Shown here: piece after piece, positions 1-7,572 of the stretch
Layout of the letters: the number at the start of each line of letters is the position of its first letter
Position numbering within the stretch: the first letter of the stretch is position 1
Origin: Thalassotalea_B sp049613795
GTDB taxonomy: Bacteria; Pseudomonadota; Gammaproteobacteria; Enterobacterales; Alteromonadaceae
NCBI GenBank assembly: GCA_049613795.1
Contig: JBMZCX010000071.1
Coordinates: 1-14,648 of the forward strand
DNA: 14,648 bases
Direction of reading: 5' to 3'
Program-made: the position numbers and the translations under genes
Notes under the pieces: generated by a model
The model's input: only the letters and a program-made list of their open reading frames with translations
The model's database searches: none
What the model was told of the DNA's origin: nothing

Positions 1-54
1 CTAGGTTCTAGGTTCTAGGTTCTAGGTTCTAGGTTCTAGGTTCTAGGTTCTAGG
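1..54. repeat. Perfect heptamer tandem array (CTAGGTT)n
   Basis: Seven exact copies of CTAGGTT are followed by a partial copy, CTAGG. The array starts at the first base of the window, so it probably continues upstream. Every unit contains the palindrome CTAG. Because 7 is coprime to 3, the TAG inside CTAG falls in all three frames of each strand every 21 bp, so the array cannot be translated in any frame. I see no spacer structure or associated protein, so it is not CRISPR. Its function is unknown. Confidence 0.95.
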
Positions 55-99
55 ATGATAATTCAACACCGAGTCAAATTACGGTTGTTTTATCTTTTC

Positions 100-155
100 C
101 TAGGGCCTAGGGTTCTAGAGTTCTAGGACCTAGTTTCTAGGGCTCTATGTTCTAT
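100..155. repeat. Decayed CTAG heptamer/octamer block
   Basis: CTAG begins at 100, 107, 115, 123, 130 and 137, and CTAT continues the rhythm at 144 and 152. The spacing is therefore 7 or 8 bp throughout. The bases between vary (GGC, GGTT, AGTT, GAC, TTT). This looks like a diverged continuation of the perfect array at 1-54, separated from it by about 45 bp of non-repeated sequence. The block ends in a T-rich stretch just before the promoter of the next gene. Confidence 0.8.
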
Positions 156-191
156 TTTTTTATTTTTAATCTCTTCCTCCTCATTATCAGT

Positions 192-197
192 TATAAT
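192..197 (+). promoter_or_regulatory. Probable -10 box (TATAAT) for the 256-570 gene
   Basis: A perfect TATAAT lies 58 bp before the ATG at 256, which would give a leader of roughly 50 nt. The -35 position (about 168-175, AT/CT-rich) has no good TTGACA match. The call therefore rests on the -10 box and its position between the repeat block and the gene. Confidence 0.45.
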
Positions 198-255
198 AGG
201 TTCACTTGGGTAAATCGCCCGCATTATCTGTTACACCATTGCCTTTAGGATTGTT

Positions 256-570
256 ATGAAAAAAACATTTTCGCTTGTTCACGAAAAAATTAAACGCCCA
301 CGCTTAGTCGATGCTATTAAGCATGATGTAAAAAAATACCTGAAACGTGAACGTAATAAAACCTTGCCTGAAGGCGCTGATTTTTTAGATTTTGACTGTC
401 GTTACGGCCACACCGAAGCCGAAGCAAAAACAATTCATGTTTCTGCGTTAAACAAAAGTATTGATGACGCTGATAAGCTTGAACTTAGTTCATTTTATTT
501 AGAAATTTTAGCTAAACCCGGTTACCGTAACGCAGCTATTGCTGAAGATTTAGATGAAGAAGACGAATAG
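256..570 (+). CDS. DUF6172-like small cytoplasmic protein
   Basis: This 104-residue protein has no signal peptide or membrane segment. It opens MKKTFSL, continues with a basic region (VDAIKHDVKKYLKRERNK, about 18-35), a conserved-looking LPEGADFLDFDCRYG stretch (about 37-51) and SFYLEILAKPGYR (about 79-91), and ends in an acidic tail (DLDEEDE). From memory this pattern matches the family named DUF6172, small proteins of unknown function common in proteobacteria. I cannot assign a biochemical role. AGGA at 247-250 is a Shine-Dalgarno 5 nt before the ATG. The gene stands alone, with its own probable promoter and a strong terminator after it. The reading frame is secure; the family name is less so. 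Confidence 0.8.
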   Translation: MKKTFSLVHEKIKRPRLVDAIKHDVKKYLKRERNKTLPEGADFLDFDCRYGHTEAEAKTIHVSALNKSIDDADKLELSSFYLEILAKPGYRNAAIAEDLDEEDE

Positions 571-593
571 TTATTAACTCTTCTGTAAAAATC

Positions 594-630
594 AAAAAAG
601 GCGTTAACTTCAACAGTTAACGCCTTTTTT
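594..630. terminator. Bidirectional intrinsic terminator
   Basis: A perfect stem, GGCGTTAAC (600-608) with GTTAACGCC (616-624), extends by a T609-A615 pair and closes on a 5-nt loop. Six T follow at 625-630 and six A precede at 594-599, so the hairpin has a U-tract when read from either strand. It lies between two convergent genes (stop at 570 on plus, stop at 648 on minus) and can end both transcripts, including the comEC-msbA-lpxK-ycaR-kdsB transcript. Confidence 0.9.
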
Positions 631-647
631 AGTTAAGCTTAGCCCAA

Positions 648-1421
648 TTAATTATTAGCTAATGCCTTAGCAAAATTTCTCGCTTTTTCAAGATCTTCAG
701 GAGTATCAACCCCTTCAACAGGTAAGCGCGTTTGTGCTACCGCCACATGAATTTTTTCACCCTGCCATAATACACGTAGCTGTTCTAACGATTCTATTTG
801 TTCTAACTGGCTTGCAGGCCAAGTCACATAATCAGTAATAAAGCCCGCACGGTAAGCATAAATACCAATATGACGTTGGTAAAACTCACCTATTTCACTG
901 ATCGTTTCTTTATTTAAAAAACGACTGCGATCATAAGGGATAGTTGCTCGGCTAAAATACAGTGCATAGCCGTCTTTATCGCATAATACTTTTACCGCAT
1001 TAGGATTAAATGCTTCTTCAACATCATCAATGGTCATGGCAAGCGTCGACATTCGTGCTTTTGTCTGACTGGCTAAATTGTTCGCCACTTGGCTAATATT
1101 TTCAGCGGGAATAAAAGGCTCATCGCCTTGTACATTAACGATTACTTGGTCTGCCGAAAACTGATATTGTTGCACCACTTCAGCTAAACGTTCAGTACCT
1201 GATTGGTGATCAGCGCGAGTACGGCATACTTCACCACCAAAGCTTTCAACCACACTGGCAACTTTGTCATTGTCGGTTGCCACAATAACTTTACTGGCAC
1301 CGCTACTTTTTGCTTTTTCAACAACCCATTGGATCATCGGCTTACCCGCAATATCTGCAAGAACTTTGCCTGGTAAACGTGACGACTCGTAGCGAGCAGG
1401 AATAATGACCACAAATGACAT
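648..1421 (-). CDS. kdsB: 3-deoxy-manno-octulosonate cytidylyltransferase (CMP-KDO synthetase)
   Basis: KdsB makes CMP-KDO from CTP and KDO in the cytoplasm, the activated sugar used to build the inner core of lipopolysaccharide. The 257-residue protein is full length for the family. It shows the N-terminal nucleotide-binding motif IPARYESSRLPGK (about 7-19), VATDND (about 48-53), SGTERLAEV (about 74-82), the QGDEP motif (about 98-102) that helps hold metal and substrate, and RHIGIYAYR (about 183-191). It lies 9 nt after the ycaR stop. A purine-rich AAAGGG overlapping the ycaR end can serve as its ribosome binding site, so the two are probably translationally coupled. It is the last gene of the cluster and runs into the terminator at 594-630. 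Confidence 0.97.
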   Translation of the reverse strand: MSFVVIIPARYESSRLPGKVLADIAGKPMIQWVVEKAKSSGASKVIVATDNDKVASVVESFGGEVCRTRADHQSGTERLAEVVQQYQFSADQVIVNVQGDEPFIPAENISQVANNLASQTKARMSTLAMTIDDVEEAFNPNAVKVLCDKDGYALYFSRATIPYDRSRFLNKETISEIGEFYQRHIGIYAYRAGFITDYVTWPASQLEQIESLEQLRVLWQGEKIHVAVAQTRLPVEGVDTPEDLEKARNFAKALANN

Positions 1422-1430
1422 AACAGTACT

Positions 1431-1616
1431 CTACCCTTTTTCTTCGTCAGTTATACGACGCGCTTCGCTTTCTAACAACACGGGAATGTCGTCAACTATG
1501 CTATAGGCTAGACGATCAAAATTGCACACTAGCTCTTTTTGTTCTTTACGGTAATCAAGTTTCCCCTTACACACAGGGCACGCTAAAATTTCTAATAATT
1601 TACTATCAAAAGCCAT
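1431..1616 (-). CDS. ycaR: Trm112 family protein YcaR
   Basis: This 61-residue protein matches the bacterial YcaR/Trm112 pattern almost end to end: LLEILACPVCKGKL (about 7-20, with a CPVC knuckle), a third cysteine in LVCNFDRLAYSI (about 29-40), then DDIPVLLESEARRIT. The eukaryotic homologue is a zinc-binding partner that stabilises methyltransferases. The role of the bacterial form is not settled, and its steady position directly before kdsB does not by itself show a function. AGAG lies about 8 nt before the ATG. It is 43 nt after lpxK and 9 nt before kdsB, so it is probably in the same transcript. The family is clear from the cysteines, length and context. Confidence 0.93.
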   Translation of the reverse strand: MAFDSKLLEILACPVCKGKLDYRKEQKELVCNFDRLAYSIVDDIPVLLESEARRITDEEKG

Positions 1617-1659
1617 GTTATTTCTCTTATCTTTAAATTTATCTGGTTAACTTATACGA

Positions 1660-2691
1660 TTAAGCCATGTTAGTCTTTTTGACCAAGCACTTTATCTCGG
1701 TCATTAATGGTGTTATTTCTTGCTCGTTAAAGCTGGCATCAACAGGTAAATACCACCAATTTTCTTGTGCAAACGAATAACATTTAACCGCGTCTTTTTC
1801 CGTCATTAATAACGGTTTACTCGCATCAAATTCATTAAAACTTGTTTCATTATAGCTTTGATGATCAACAAAGCCTTTGCTCGCTGTAACACACAAACCA
1901 AGCGCTGTTAACGTGGTAAAAAATCGCTCAGGATCGCCAATACCTGCAATTGCGTTCACTTTAACATATTGCTGACAAAAATCGTCTATAGAAATACGCT
2001 CGCCAGACACTAAATTAACGACTTTAGTTGCCTGTAATCGCATGGTTGCGTAAGGGCTAGTCATTTTATTCGCTTGAGCAAGATCCCCGTTAACAACTAA
2101 ATGTGCGCTACTTTTTAGCCGAGCAAGCCCTTCTCGTAAAGGTCCTGCGGGTAATAATAATTCATTGCCAAAAAGCCTTTTTCCGTCAATGACTATTACT
2201 TCAATATCACGTTGTAAGCGGTAATGCTGTAAGCCATCGTCTGCAATAATTAATTGGCAGCCTTGTTCAGCTAATACCGCTGCGCTAGCAATTCTATCAG
2301 CGCCTACCACTACTGGCACTTGGCAACGTTGATAAATTAAAAGTGGTTCGTCACCCGCCTCCTTAGCGGACGATTTACCATCAAGCAGATACGGATAATG
2401 TGGCGCTTTCCCGCCGTAACCTCGGCTAATTACCCCAACTTTTATACCTACTTGCTGACATTGCTCAATTAAGTAAATAGCCACGGGTGTTTTACCATTA
2501 CCGCCCACGCCAATATTCCCGACAACCACAACAGGTAAAGCAGGTTTTATAGAGCGCTTAACGCCCATTCGGTAAAGCGCTACTCTAAGGGTTGTTAATA
2601 GATAAAAGAGTAGCGAAAAAGGCAATAATAAAGGTACCAATAACCATTTAGCTGGGTGTTGATAAAACCAAACTTTTTCAATTAAACGCAT
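1660..2691 (-). CDS. lpxK: Tetraacyldisaccharide 4'-kinase
   Basis: LpxK uses ATP to phosphorylate the 4' position of the lipid A disaccharide precursor, giving lipid IVA at the cytoplasmic face of the inner membrane. The protein has 343 residues, normal for the family. A hydrophobic segment at about 17-40 would anchor it to the membrane. VGNIGVGGNGKTP (about 57-69) is the family's P-loop, VGVISRGYGG (about 85-94) follows, and ADDGLQHYRL (about 150-159) carries the Asp-Asp-Gly-Leu-Gln-His signature. A late LMTEKDAVKC stretch is also typical. It lies 28 nt after msbA and 43 nt before ycaR on the same strand, so it is probably cotranscribed with the flippase that exports its downstream product. 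Confidence 0.97.
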   Translation of the reverse strand: MRLIEKVWFYQHPAKWLLVPLLLPFSLLFYLLTTLRVALYRMGVKRSIKPALPVVVVGNIGVGGNGKTPVAIYLIEQCQQVGIKVGVISRGYGGKAPHYPYLLDGKSSAKEAGDEPLLIYQRCQVPVVVGADRIASAAVLAEQGCQLIIADDGLQHYRLQRDIEVIVIDGKRLFGNELLLPAGPLREGLARLKSSAHLVVNGDLAQANKMTSPYATMRLQATKVVNLVSGERISIDDFCQQYVKVNAIAGIGDPERFFTTLTALGLCVTASKGFVDHQSYNETSFNEFDASKPLLMTEKDAVKCYSFAQENWWYLPVDASFNEQEITPLMTEIKCLVKKTNMA

Positions 2692-2719
2692 ACATTTATC
2701 TTTTTATTATTCAAAGCTA

Positions 2720-4492
2720 TTAACCAAATTGGAAACGATGCAACTGTGCATAAGCGCCGTCTTTTTCTATTAATACTTGGTGACTGCCTTGTTCAATAAT
2801 TTCGCCCTGTTCCATCACAATAATTTTGTCGGCGCTTTCAATGGTTGATAAACGATGGGCAATAACAATACAGGTGCGGTTTTGTTGTAAAAGGCTTAAT
2901 GCGTCTTGAATATGCCGTTCAGACTCAGTGTCTAACGCACTTGTTGCTTCGTCTAAAATTAGGTAAGGTGCGTCACACAACAATGCTCGTGCAATAGCAA
3001 CACGCTGTCGCTGGCCGCCCGATAATAACGCGCCATTGTCGCCAATATTGGTGTCTAACCCTTGTGCTAAATTATTGGCAAACTCCATTACATGCGCTTT
3101 TTTCGCCGCATCGAGTATTTCTTCACGACTGGCTTCAGGTTTGCCATACGCAATATTGTTAGCAAGCGAGTCATTAAATAACACTACTTGTTGCGATACA
3201 TAAGCAAACTGCTTACGTAAGTCTTTTAGTTTGTAATCAACAATATTTTCACCGTCAATTAGCACTTTGCCTGCAGTTGCATCATAAAAACGAAGTAATA
3301 ACGAACTCGCCGTGGTTTTACCACTACCAGAGCGCCCCACTAAAGCCACCGTTTCGCCCGCTTTAGCGCTAAAACTAAGCTGCTTAAGCGATAGTTTGTC
3401 GTCACCTTGATAAGTAAAATCAACATCTTCAAAGGCTAAGTCGCCTTTAGCATTAACAAGTTCGAGTGTGCCTGTATCGTTTTCTGGTGCTTGGTCTAAC
3501 ACCGCAAAGATACTGGAACACGCCGCCATACCTTTTTGAAACTCACTATTCACATTGGTAAGTTGTTTCAGCGGGTTCATTAACATAGTCATGTAAGTAA
3601 CAACGGCGATAAATGCCCCTGGTTTTATATCGGCCATTTCTGGCGTAGTAACTATGTACAGAATAAACGCTAACGCAAACGAGGCTATAATTTGAATAAC
3701 CGGTACGCTGGCCGCTTTTGCAATGACCATTTTCATGCGCTGCTGACGGTTATTTTTATTTATGAAATTAAAACGGTCGAATTCTCGTTGCTGTCCATCA
3801 AACGTTAGCACCACTTTATGGCCATTAAAGGTTTGCTCTGCCGCGGTAGTGACTTCTCCCATCGCGCCTTGAATATCTTTACTCACTTTACGAAAACGGC
3901 GTGAAACTTGGCTAATAATAACGGCAATAACAGGAATAATAAGCAAGAAAATAGCTGACAATTGCCAACTATGATAAAACATCAGCCCAATGAGGCCAAT
4001 CACAAATACACCTTGTTGTACGAGTGTTAACAACGCTTTACTGGTGGCATTTAATACTTGTTCTGTGTCATAGGTTAATTTAGAAATTAACGTGCCTGTT
4101 GACTCTTTATCGTGAAAACTAACGGGCATGGTCATAATATGTTCAAAAATATGTTGGCGTAAATCAGCAACCACGTGGTTACCAACCCATGCTAAACAAT
4201 AATTAGCAATAAAGTGACTAACACCACGTACCAAAAAACAAGCAATCACAAAAGCAGGTGCCCACTTCATAAAATTAGGATCGGCACCTGTTAAACCATC
4301 GTCAATAAGAGGTTGTAATTTAGATAGAAAAAGTAAATCTACGCCTGCATAACTCAACATACCAATAATAGAAACAATAAAGCCTGCTTTATATACTTTG
4401 GCATAGCGCATTAAGCGTTTAAAGTTTTGCCAAGTAGATATTTGCAACGCCTGGTGATCTACTTGTGTACTTGTTTCAGGAATAGCTGACAT
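2720..4492 (-). CDS. msbA: Lipid A export ABC transporter, permease and ATP-binding protein MsbA
   Basis: MsbA flips core-lipid A from the inner to the outer leaflet of the inner membrane, working as a homodimer of half-transporters. The 590-residue chain has an N-terminal membrane domain (about 35-310, six expected helices) and a C-terminal nucleotide-binding domain. The latter has Walker A GRSGSGKT (386-393), a Q-loop in YVSQQ (431-435), signature LSGGQ (490-494), Walker B LILDE (511-515), D-loop SALD (518-521) and H-loop His546, all intact. It begins 71 bp after comEC; that gap holds no clear terminator and only a weak -10-like TAAAAT, so either readthrough or a local promoter could drive it. 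GAGA lies just before the ATG. It could be mistaken for another multidrug half-transporter, but lpxK immediately downstream supports MsbA. Confidence 0.96.
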   Translation of the reverse strand: MSAIPETSTQVDHQALQISTWQNFKRLMRYAKVYKAGFIVSIIGMLSYAGVDLLFLSKLQPLIDDGLTGADPNFMKWAPAFVIACFLVRGVSHFIANYCLAWVGNHVVADLRQHIFEHIMTMPVSFHDKESTGTLISKLTYDTEQVLNATSKALLTLVQQGVFVIGLIGLMFYHSWQLSAIFLLIIPVIAVIISQVSRRFRKVSKDIQGAMGEVTTAAEQTFNGHKVVLTFDGQQREFDRFNFINKNNRQQRMKMVIAKAASVPVIQIIASFALAFILYIVTTPEMADIKPGAFIAVVTYMTMLMNPLKQLTNVNSEFQKGMAACSSIFAVLDQAPENDTGTLELVNAKGDLAFEDVDFTYQGDDKLSLKQLSFSAKAGETVALVGRSGSGKTTASSLLLRFYDATAGKVLIDGENIVDYKLKDLRKQFAYVSQQVVLFNDSLANNIAYGKPEASREEILDAAKKAHVMEFANNLAQGLDTNIGDNGALLSGGQRQRVAIARALLCDAPYLILDEATSALDTESERHIQDALSLLQQNRTCIVIAHRLSTIESADKIIVMEQGEIIEQGSHQVLIEKDGAYAQLHRFQFG

Positions 4493-4563
4493 TCAGTCTC
4501 TCAATAAGCCTGTTTTTAACGGGATTCTTCACATTTTAGCCTTAAATACAAATGATTAACACG

Positions 4564-7017
4564 CTAATTTGCAAACCAATACGGCCAATCATCAATACGG
4601 TAACGTTTAACATGGACTTTGTTATCGTGAATATCAAGGGTGATCATGCCATTTTCAGCAGTATTAAAGGTTTTTACATTTAAACGATGATAGCGTTCAA
4701 CCACTTCATTTGCAGGCATACGCCAATGATTTAAAAACCCCGCACTAAAAATAGCGTATTCTGGCGATACGGTTTTAATAAATGCAGAACTTGAGGACGT
4801 TTTAGAACCATGGTGCGGTGCAATTAATATAGTTGACGCTAAAGAGCGTTCAATATTTAACCGGCTGGTTTTAATCAGCCTTTTTTCAATTTTTTGACTA
4901 ATATCCCCACTTAGCAACACACTTTGTGTGTGATCTGAAATACGCACTACACAAGAATCGTCATTATCATCACCTTTTACTTCATTTGGCGATAATATTT
5001 CGATCGTCAATTGCTGCCATTGATAGTGTTGTCCAGCCAAGCAACGATGGTTCGCATTAATTGTTAGGTCATTAGTCATGATGTTTTCAATAGCCAGTTT
5101 GTCATTCAATAAAGCAAAGCCTCCTGCATGGTCGTTATCGTCATGACTTAATATCAACCAGTCTAACTTTTTAATACCTTGCTGCTGAAAATACGGCAAC
5201 AACACCGATTCAGCCATTGAAAAGCCACTCGGGTAAGTTGCCCCTGTATCATAAAGCAAAACCTGCTTATTACGCTGAACAATAACCGCCAAACCTTGCC
5301 CTACATCCATCACTTTTACCTGCCAGCGCTGTGAGTTTTCCTCTTTTAAAAGAGCTATATTAGCGAGTATTAGTAATAGCGGAATAATCAGCCACTTTCT
5401 TACTAATTTAGTCACAACCAGAGCCAGCAAGCTTCCAAATATTGTTAAAGATAATAGCGCCCATTGCTTTTGTGATAAATCGAACACTGCCCAAGGTAAG
5501 TCAGCCAAAAGCGTTAAGTACTGCCAAAGCCATGAAAGCACGGCTAACGCTAAGTTAATGAAAAGATCGGCCAGCACTGTAGACGCAGCATTTATAACTA
5601 ACGCGCTTAACGCGAGCGGTAAGACCACAAAACTAATAACAGGTACCGCAACAAGGTTAGCTAAAATAGCCACAACTGACACTTGACCCGACAAAAGCGT
5701 GGCGAGCGGTAACATTAATAAGGTTAATGAAACTTGTAAAAAGAAGAGCTGCTTGCTTTTACTGATAAAGCGATTAATTGTTGAATGTATTATTGAGTGA
5801 GTACCTGCCGCAGACTGATCAACATTCATATAAAAATAGGGTTTAAAGCGCCAAACAATAAAAAAAATACAAATAACAGCGTAGAACGACAACCAAAAGC
5901 TCATTGAAATTAAGCTCATCGGCATTAACAACACAACAAGAAACAACGTTAAACTCAACCACGTTTTAATGCCTATGCTGATAGCAACCAAGCGGAAAAA
6001 CAAAAAACAATAAATCATCACTAGTGCACGTAGCGTTGGAATAGAAAACCCCGCTAAATAGGCGTAATAACCCGAACATAAAGCACTAAAAAACAACGCA
6101 GCTATGCGTATATTACTGTTGAGAAGAGGAGTAACAGTGGAAACTGTACTGACTGACTTTTTAATTAGCGTATTTTTAAGTAATAAAATATACGACAGCA
6201 ACACTGATAAAGGAATAAGCCGAACCACTAGCAAAAAAAGAAAGTAACTACACCCTGCAACAATACCAATATGTAAACCTGAAATAGCTATTAAATGCTG
6301 AATTTGGGTATGCTTTAATACTCGCCAATGCGCTTTTCCTAAGCCGCTGCGCTCACCAAAGGTTAACGCTTGAATAATGGGGCCAAGAAAGTGCTGAGGT
6401 AGCGTATTATTAAAGCTAATAAACTGTTGCTGTCTATGGCTAACTGCATTATTAACGAGTTGATTGTTTTCTTTTTTACGCACATATCCTGTGGCATGCA
6501 AGTGCTGTCGACGTAGCCATGTTTGGTAACTAAAGCCACCAGCATTAGCAAGCCCATGGGCAGGTTTTATTTTTACAAATAAAGACCAAATTTGCCCTTG
6601 TTTAATCATATGTAAAGGCTTTGATTTTAGAGTAAGTGTATCAATTTCCCAATTCAGTCTAATGTTAATTTTCTGCTCTAAAGGCATGTCATTTAAATGA
6701 CTTGCTGAAAAATTAAATCGACACCTATTTACTGTACATTGAGGAATAGAACTAATTCCCCCTTTTACCTTTACTACTTGATTTACCAATAAATTAATAT
6801 CAACATTATTACTTTTCCATACCCCCTGATAATGACTAGCGATCAACAATATCCATGCACAACCTAAGAATGCCGCAGCGTAATAGCGGGTTACTTGATT
6901 GATGTGAGCAAACATAAAACACAAGATAAATAAAAAGACGTAAAAAAACGCTGGCACTATTGGCAACAATAGTGAGAATATAGCCCCAATAAAGAATGTA
7001 ACTAGCCACCAGTCCAT
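4564..7017 (-). CDS. comEC: DNA internalization competence protein ComEC/Rec2
   Basis: ComEC forms the inner-membrane channel that brings single-stranded DNA into the cytoplasm during natural transformation. About 817 residues show the full three-part layout. Short N-terminal membrane helices come first, then a periplasmic OB-fold-like DUF4131 region with a Cys pair (CTVNRC, about 94-99). The ComEC membrane core follows, with the hallmark LTFGERSGLG (about 218-227) and HLIAISGLHIG (about 241-251). A C-terminal metallo-beta-lactamase-like domain carries MDVGQGLAV (about 570-578), SHDDNDHAGG (about 624-633, the HxDxDH metal motif), LLSGD (about 701-705) and APHHGSKTS (about 733-741). The metal ligands look intact, so the gene is probably functional. 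It heads the msbA cluster, as ycaI does in E. coli, and its ATG is 30 bp from that of the divergent DUF2062 gene. Confidence 0.95.
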   Translation of the reverse strand: MDWWLVTFFIGAIFSLLLPIVPAFFYVFLFILCFMFAHINQVTRYYAAAFLGCAWILLIASHYQGVWKSNNVDINLLVNQVVKVKGGISSIPQCTVNRCRFNFSASHLNDMPLEQKINIRLNWEIDTLTLKSKPLHMIKQGQIWSLFVKIKPAHGLANAGGFSYQTWLRRQHLHATGYVRKKENNQLVNNAVSHRQQQFISFNNTLPQHFLGPIIQALTFGERSGLGKAHWRVLKHTQIQHLIAISGLHIGIVAGCSYFLFLLVVRLIPLSVLLSYILLLKNTLIKKSVSTVSTVTPLLNSNIRIAALFFSALCSGYYAYLAGFSIPTLRALVMIYCFLFFRLVAISIGIKTWLSLTLFLVVLLMPMSLISMSFWLSFYAVICIFFIVWRFKPYFYMNVDQSAAGTHSIIHSTINRFISKSKQLFFLQVSLTLLMLPLATLLSGQVSVVAILANLVAVPVISFVVLPLALSALVINAASTVLADLFINLALAVLSWLWQYLTLLADLPWAVFDLSQKQWALLSLTIFGSLLALVVTKLVRKWLIIPLLLILANIALLKEENSQRWQVKVMDVGQGLAVIVQRNKQVLLYDTGATYPSGFSMAESVLLPYFQQQGIKKLDWLILSHDDNDHAGGFALLNDKLAIENIMTNDLTINANHRCLAGQHYQWQQLTIEILSPNEVKGDDNDDSCVVRISDHTQSVLLSGDISQKIEKRLIKTSRLNIERSLASTILIAPHHGSKTSSSSAFIKTVSPEYAIFSAGFLNHWRMPANEVVERYHRLNVKTFNTAENGMITLDIHDNKVHVKRYRIDDWPYWFAN

Positions 7018-7047
7018 AGTGATTGCTTACCGTAATTTAGTGAAAAT

Positions 7048-7557
7048 ATGCCAAAAAAAACCATAAAGCGCTTTTTACCTGACCACCAAAAAATAAAATC
7101 TAATAAACACTTACAAATTTTTGGTGATCTATTACACAACGGAAACTTATGGCATTTAAACCGTCGCTCTGTTGCTAAAGCCTTTGCTGTAGGGCTATTT
7201 TTTGCCTTTATTCCTGTGCCATTTCAAATGGTACTTGCCGCAGGTATAGCTATTATAGTACATGCTAACTTGCCCCTTTCAATCGCCTTAGTATGGATCA
7301 CTAACCCATTGACTATGCCTGCAATTTTTTATTTTTGCTATCTTACCGGGACATGGATTTTAGGTGCATCAGAGCAAGAGTTTGCTTTTGAAGCAAGTTG
7401 GCAATGGGTTGTAGACAGTATTTCAACTATTGGCCCGTCATTTTTATTAGGATGTGGAGTGTTGGCTGTAGTATTTTCGCTACTAGGTTACTTCAGCATT
7501 AATGCTTTATGGCGCTACTCTGTTGCTAAAGAGTGGAAAAAGCGCCAACATAGGTAA
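7048..7557 (+). CDS. DUF2062 domain membrane protein
   Basis: This 169-residue protein has a basic, hydrophilic N-terminus (about 1-45) and then DUF2062-type sequence: RRSVAKAFAVGLFFAFIPVPFQM (about 39-61), a second hydrophobic segment, and the characteristic WITNPLTMPAIFYFCYLTG (about 83-101). A last helix at about 130-155 precedes a basic tail. Three or four membrane segments are expected. The function of the family is not known to me; it recurs beside comEC and lol genes in gammaproteobacteria. It diverges from comEC with 30 bp between start codons, and it converges on lolE with 15 bp between stops, so its promoter must overlap comEC coding sequence. No clear Shine-Dalgarno precedes the ATG beyond a weak GTGA. 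Confidence 0.9.
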   Translation: MPKKTIKRFLPDHQKIKSNKHLQIFGDLLHNGNLWHLNRRSVAKAFAVGLFFAFIPVPFQMVLAAGIAIIVHANLPLSIALVWITNPLTMPAIFYFCYLTGTWILGASEQEFAFEASWQWVVDSISTIGPSFLLGCGVLAVVFSLLGYFSINALWRYSVAKEWKKRQHR

Positions 7558-7572
7558 ATAGGTACCACTGCT

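Noticed and set aside
1..155. Possible CRISPR array
   Set aside because: The units are only 7-8 bp and directly adjacent, with no unique spacers and no cas genes in the window.
4493..4563. Separate promoter for msbA in the comEC-msbA gap
   Set aside because: A TAAAAT is present on minus, but the matching -35 (TGTTAA) is poor, so I do not list it as a feature.
6960..6984. TTGGCA and TATAGC as a promoter for the DUF2062 gene
   Set aside because: The spacer is only 13 bp, too short for a sigma-70 promoter.
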